A stretch of 64,000 bases of DNA, taken from Anaerolineae bacterium. Lineage in GTDB: Bacteria; Chloroflexota; Anaerolineae; Aggregatilineales; Ch27. Positions 61,831 through 64,000 of this stretch are shown here, piece after piece. A model generated the notes under the pieces. The model saw only the letters and a list, made by a program, of their open reading frames with translations. It made no database searches and had not been told where the DNA came from. Each line of letters begins with the position of its first letter. Positions within the stretch are counted from its first letter, which is position 1. The translations under genes were made by a program, and so were the position numbers. The DNA lies in assembly GCA_013178165.1 (NCBI GenBank), contig JABLXG010000009.1, positions 1 to 64,000 of the forward strand, in the 5' to 3' direction.

Positions 61831-64000
61831 ACCGTTCGTCCGTTGCATCGATAGTACTGATAGTTGTGCTTCTTGGTAGCGCAGCAGGTCTTGTTGCGCT
61901 GCAATACCAGCAAACGACATTCATCCGGGGGTGGGAAGTCGCCACCACTTCAGAAGCTACCGCCCTGCCCTACCGCCTGCCGCTGGTCGGAGTCAATGTC
62001 GACCTGACTCAGTACAACACCGATGAGCTTGCTGCCCATCTGGAGGCCATGCAGCGTCTCGGCGTGGTCTGGGTTCGCCAGCCTTTTCGCTGGGCAGACA
62101 TTGAGTCAGCCCGGGGAGAGTACGAGTGGGCCGACTGGGATCGGGTCGTCGACGTAGTATCCGAACATCCCCCTCTTCGCCTCGTGGCCGTACTCCTACA
62201 TACACCCTCCTGGGCACGTCATGACCAGGCGCCGGCCAGTTCCACTGCGCCGCCTGCCCGCAACAGTGATTTTGCTGCTTTTGCCGCTGCATTCGCGGCG
62301 CGCTACGGAGACCGTATCGATTACTACCAGATCTGGGACGAGCCTAACCTGGCGATTGGCTGGGGTGGACTCAATCCCAATCCTGCGGATTACGTGGCGC
62401 TGCTCCAGGCTGCCTATTCCGCTATTCATGCCCAGGATTCCACGGCCACTGTTATTGCTGCTGGCCTGGCTCCTACCACAGAGCGCGGCCCGCAAAACTA
62501 CAGCGATGTGCTATTCCTGCGTGCAATGTATTCCAATGGCGTAGCGGACTACTTTGATGCGCTGGCCGGCAAGCCGTACGGATTTGACACCGGCCCGCAC
62601 GATCGCCGGGTCGACGAGGACATCCTCAACTTCTCGCGGCTCATCTTGCTCCGGGAGGAAATGGTCAGCCATGGCGATGCCGATAAGGCGCTATGGGCAA
62701 GCCATTTTGGCTGGAATGCGCTTCCGGAGGACTGGGAAGGAAGACCCTCTATCTGGGGGCGACAGAGTCGGGCCGATCAACTGGCGTTTATCCGGGAGGC
62801 GTACGCGCGTGCAACGCGCGAATGGCCCTGGACAGGTGGGCTAATCCTGGAAAGCTGGCAGCCGCGCGCACCCACTGATGATCCGGTATGGGGATTTGCC
62901 CTGCTGCGGCCAGGAGACAGCCTGGCAGATTTGCCTTCCGATCTGTTCACTGTGTCTGATGAAGGAAACGCCGCCATAGCAGGCCGCTATCCAGCCCTGA
63001 ACCCATACGCAGCCTACAGCGGAGACTGGGAATTTGGCGACCTGGGCGCCGATGTGGGATATGCCAATGACGGGCAGTTCACCTTTGAGTTCGTCGGAAC
63101 AGAGGTTGCGCTTGAATTGCGCCGTGGCAACTATCGGGCGTATCTCTATGTGACTGTTGACGATGCGCCCGCCAATGCGCTGCCCATCGCCGATGATGGA
63201 CGTAGTTATACTGTGCTAACCTCCGCTGATGCGTTACCTCATGTGGACATTATCACTGTCGCCCGCGATTTGCCGCCCGGTCGCCATCAGCTGACAGCCA
63301 GAGCCGAATTTGGGTGGGACCAGTGGCCAGTCGCCGGATTTCGGGTAGCAGATCCGCCGGACTTTCAGGCGTTCCGCCAGCAGACAACTGCTCTCGGTGT
63401 ACTCGGTGTCAGCGCCCTTGTGATGCTGGTTGTATTCGATCGAGGCCGCCGTCTGGGGCTGCCCGTCCGGCTTCGTATGGCATGGTTACGCCTGCGTTCA
63501 ACCGGCCAGATTCTGGTTAGCGTGGCAGTGTCATTGTTGCTGGCGCTTGGCATGACACTGACCTGGAACGATCACCTGCCGGCTATCTTTCGCCGTGACC
63601 TTCCTGCTCTGCTACTGGGGGTCATTACTTCGGGGGCGCTCTACTTCAGCGAGTCTTTCATCCTGGTACTCGTGACGGGTGCGCTGCTGTGGTACCAGAT
63701 CTTCTTGAGGCTTGAGCTTGGGTTGTTGCTGACTCTCCTGTGGTCGCCGTTCTTTCTCTACCCCCTCACGCTTTATGCGTATGCTTTTCCTATGGCCGAG
63801 GTATGCATTCTGCTGACAGCGACGGCGTGGATTACACGTCTGGGAATCAACTGGGCCAGACAGCGTCACACTCAGCAGACAACTCGCCTGCGGCTGCGTG
63901 ACCTGCATCTGCTTGACTGGGGAATGCTGTTTCTGGTGGTTCTGGCTACGCTGTCCCTGTTCTGGTCGGACTATCAGCGGGTAGCCGTTCGAGAATGGCG
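61827..64000 (+). CDS. Glycoside-hydrolase-like / O-antigen-ligase-like fusion protein (truncated by window end)
   Basis: At least 724 residues, open at the right edge. It starts with ATG inside the previous stop (ATGA). After one N-terminal helix, a TIM-barrel glycoside-hydrolase-like domain spans about 45-390 with the acid/base glutamate in 'QIWDEPNLAIGW' (E172). The strand where GH39/GH5 enzymes keep the nucleophile reads 'LWASHFGW', histidine 293 in place of Glu. A beta-sandwich domain follows (about 390-510), then several membrane helices and 'LSLFWSDYQRVAVREW', resembling the start of O-antigen ligase proteins. It probably handles surface polysaccharide. Confidence 0.8.
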   Translation, partial: MNRSSVASIVLIVVLLGSAAGLVALQYQQTTFIRGWEVATTSEATALPYRLPLVGVNVDLTQYNTDELAAHLEAMQRLGVVWVRQPFRWADIESARGEYEWADWDRVVDVVSEHPPLRLVAVLLHTPSWARHDQAPASSTAPPARNSDFAAFAAAFAARYGDRIDYYQIWDEPNLAIGWGGLNPNPADYVALLQAAYSAIHAQDSTATVIAAGLAPTTERGPQNYSDVLFLRAMYSNGVADYFDALAGKPYGFDTGPHDRRVDEDILNFSRLILLREEMVSHGDADKALWASHFGWNALPEDWEGRPSIWGRQSRADQLAFIREAYARATREWPWTGGLILESWQPRAPTDDPVWGFALLRPGDSLADLPSDLFTVSDEGNAAIAGRYPALNPYAAYSGDWEFGDLGADVGYANDGQFTFEFVGTEVALELRRGNYRAYLYVTVDDAPANALPIADDGRSYTVLTSADALPHVDIITVARDLPPGRHQLTARAEFGWDQWPVAGFRVADPPDFQAFRQQTTALGVLGVSALVMLVVFDRGRRLGLPVRLRMAWLRLRSTGQILVSVAVSLLLALGMTLTWNDHLPAIFRRDLPALLLGVITSGALYFSESFILVLVTGALLWYQIFLRLELGLLLTLLWSPFFLYPLTLYAYAFPMAEVCILLTATAWITRLGINWARQRHTQQTTRLRLRDLHLLDWGMLFLVVLATLSLFWSDYQRVAVREW

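Overview
The window looks like a chromosomal segment of a free-living bacterium, most likely a Chloroflexota (Anaerolineae-type) genome. This is inferred from GC-rich coding, lipoproteins and LysM proteins with long Thr/Pro linkers, several orphan sensor kinases, TrmFO, an eIF2B-like protein and clade-typical proteins of unknown function. No rRNA, phage structural gene or insertion sequence is visible. Genes lie densely on both strands, mostly in short operons.

Region 1 (1-10.9 kb) is amino-acid and nucleotide metabolism with transport. thrB and thrC diverge. metB on the minus strand sits behind a well-formed SAM-I riboswitch and terminator. A peptide-type ABC importer (binding protein and two permeases, no ATPase) is followed by a sugar-type ABC ATPase and purH.

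Region 2 (10.9-22.8 kb) is envelope and housekeeping. It has a GT4 glycosyltransferase with a FemAB/GNAT-like protein, a SanA/YdcF-like protein, two paralogous LysM proteins, a small lipoprotein, mutL, a GAF/PAS sensor kinase, udk, tRNA-Thr(CGU) and a HEAT-like mini-protein.

Region 3 (22.8-38.8 kb) starts with valS under a T-box leader whose specifier reads GUC. Next comes an operon of two S41 (Ctp) proteases, smpB and an unknown protein, then a REC-GAF-kinase, a membrane TPR-like protein, a NitT/TauT-type ABC importer with menG/ubiE, and plsX-fabF.

Region 4 (39-51.6 kb) has tRNA-Leu(GAG), a TPR protein, an LCP-family protein, trmFO, a kinase, hflX, a small membrane protein, an eIF2B-like protein and a GNAT protein. 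It ends with an amino-acid ABC importer whose binding protein carries two nearly identical tandem domains.

Region 5 (51.6-64 kb) opens with an AT-rich patch and an orphan tyrosine recombinase with a dif-like 11-6-11 inverted repeat upstream. A TPP riboswitch with terminator then leads thiBPQ. The right end holds three large exported proteins: a lipoprotein with two catalytically degenerate SGNH-like domains, a DUF348-G5-propeller lipoprotein, and a truncated fusion of a glycoside-hydrolase-like domain to an O-antigen-ligase-like membrane domain.

The most notable signals are three textbook cis-regulatory RNAs (SAM-I, T-box, TPP), each with a visible terminator; the tandem-duplicated binding protein; the degenerate-enzyme surface proteins; the smpB/Ctp/unknown operon; and the recombinase with its candidate target site. 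I found no clear defence system, CRISPR array or biosynthetic cluster.
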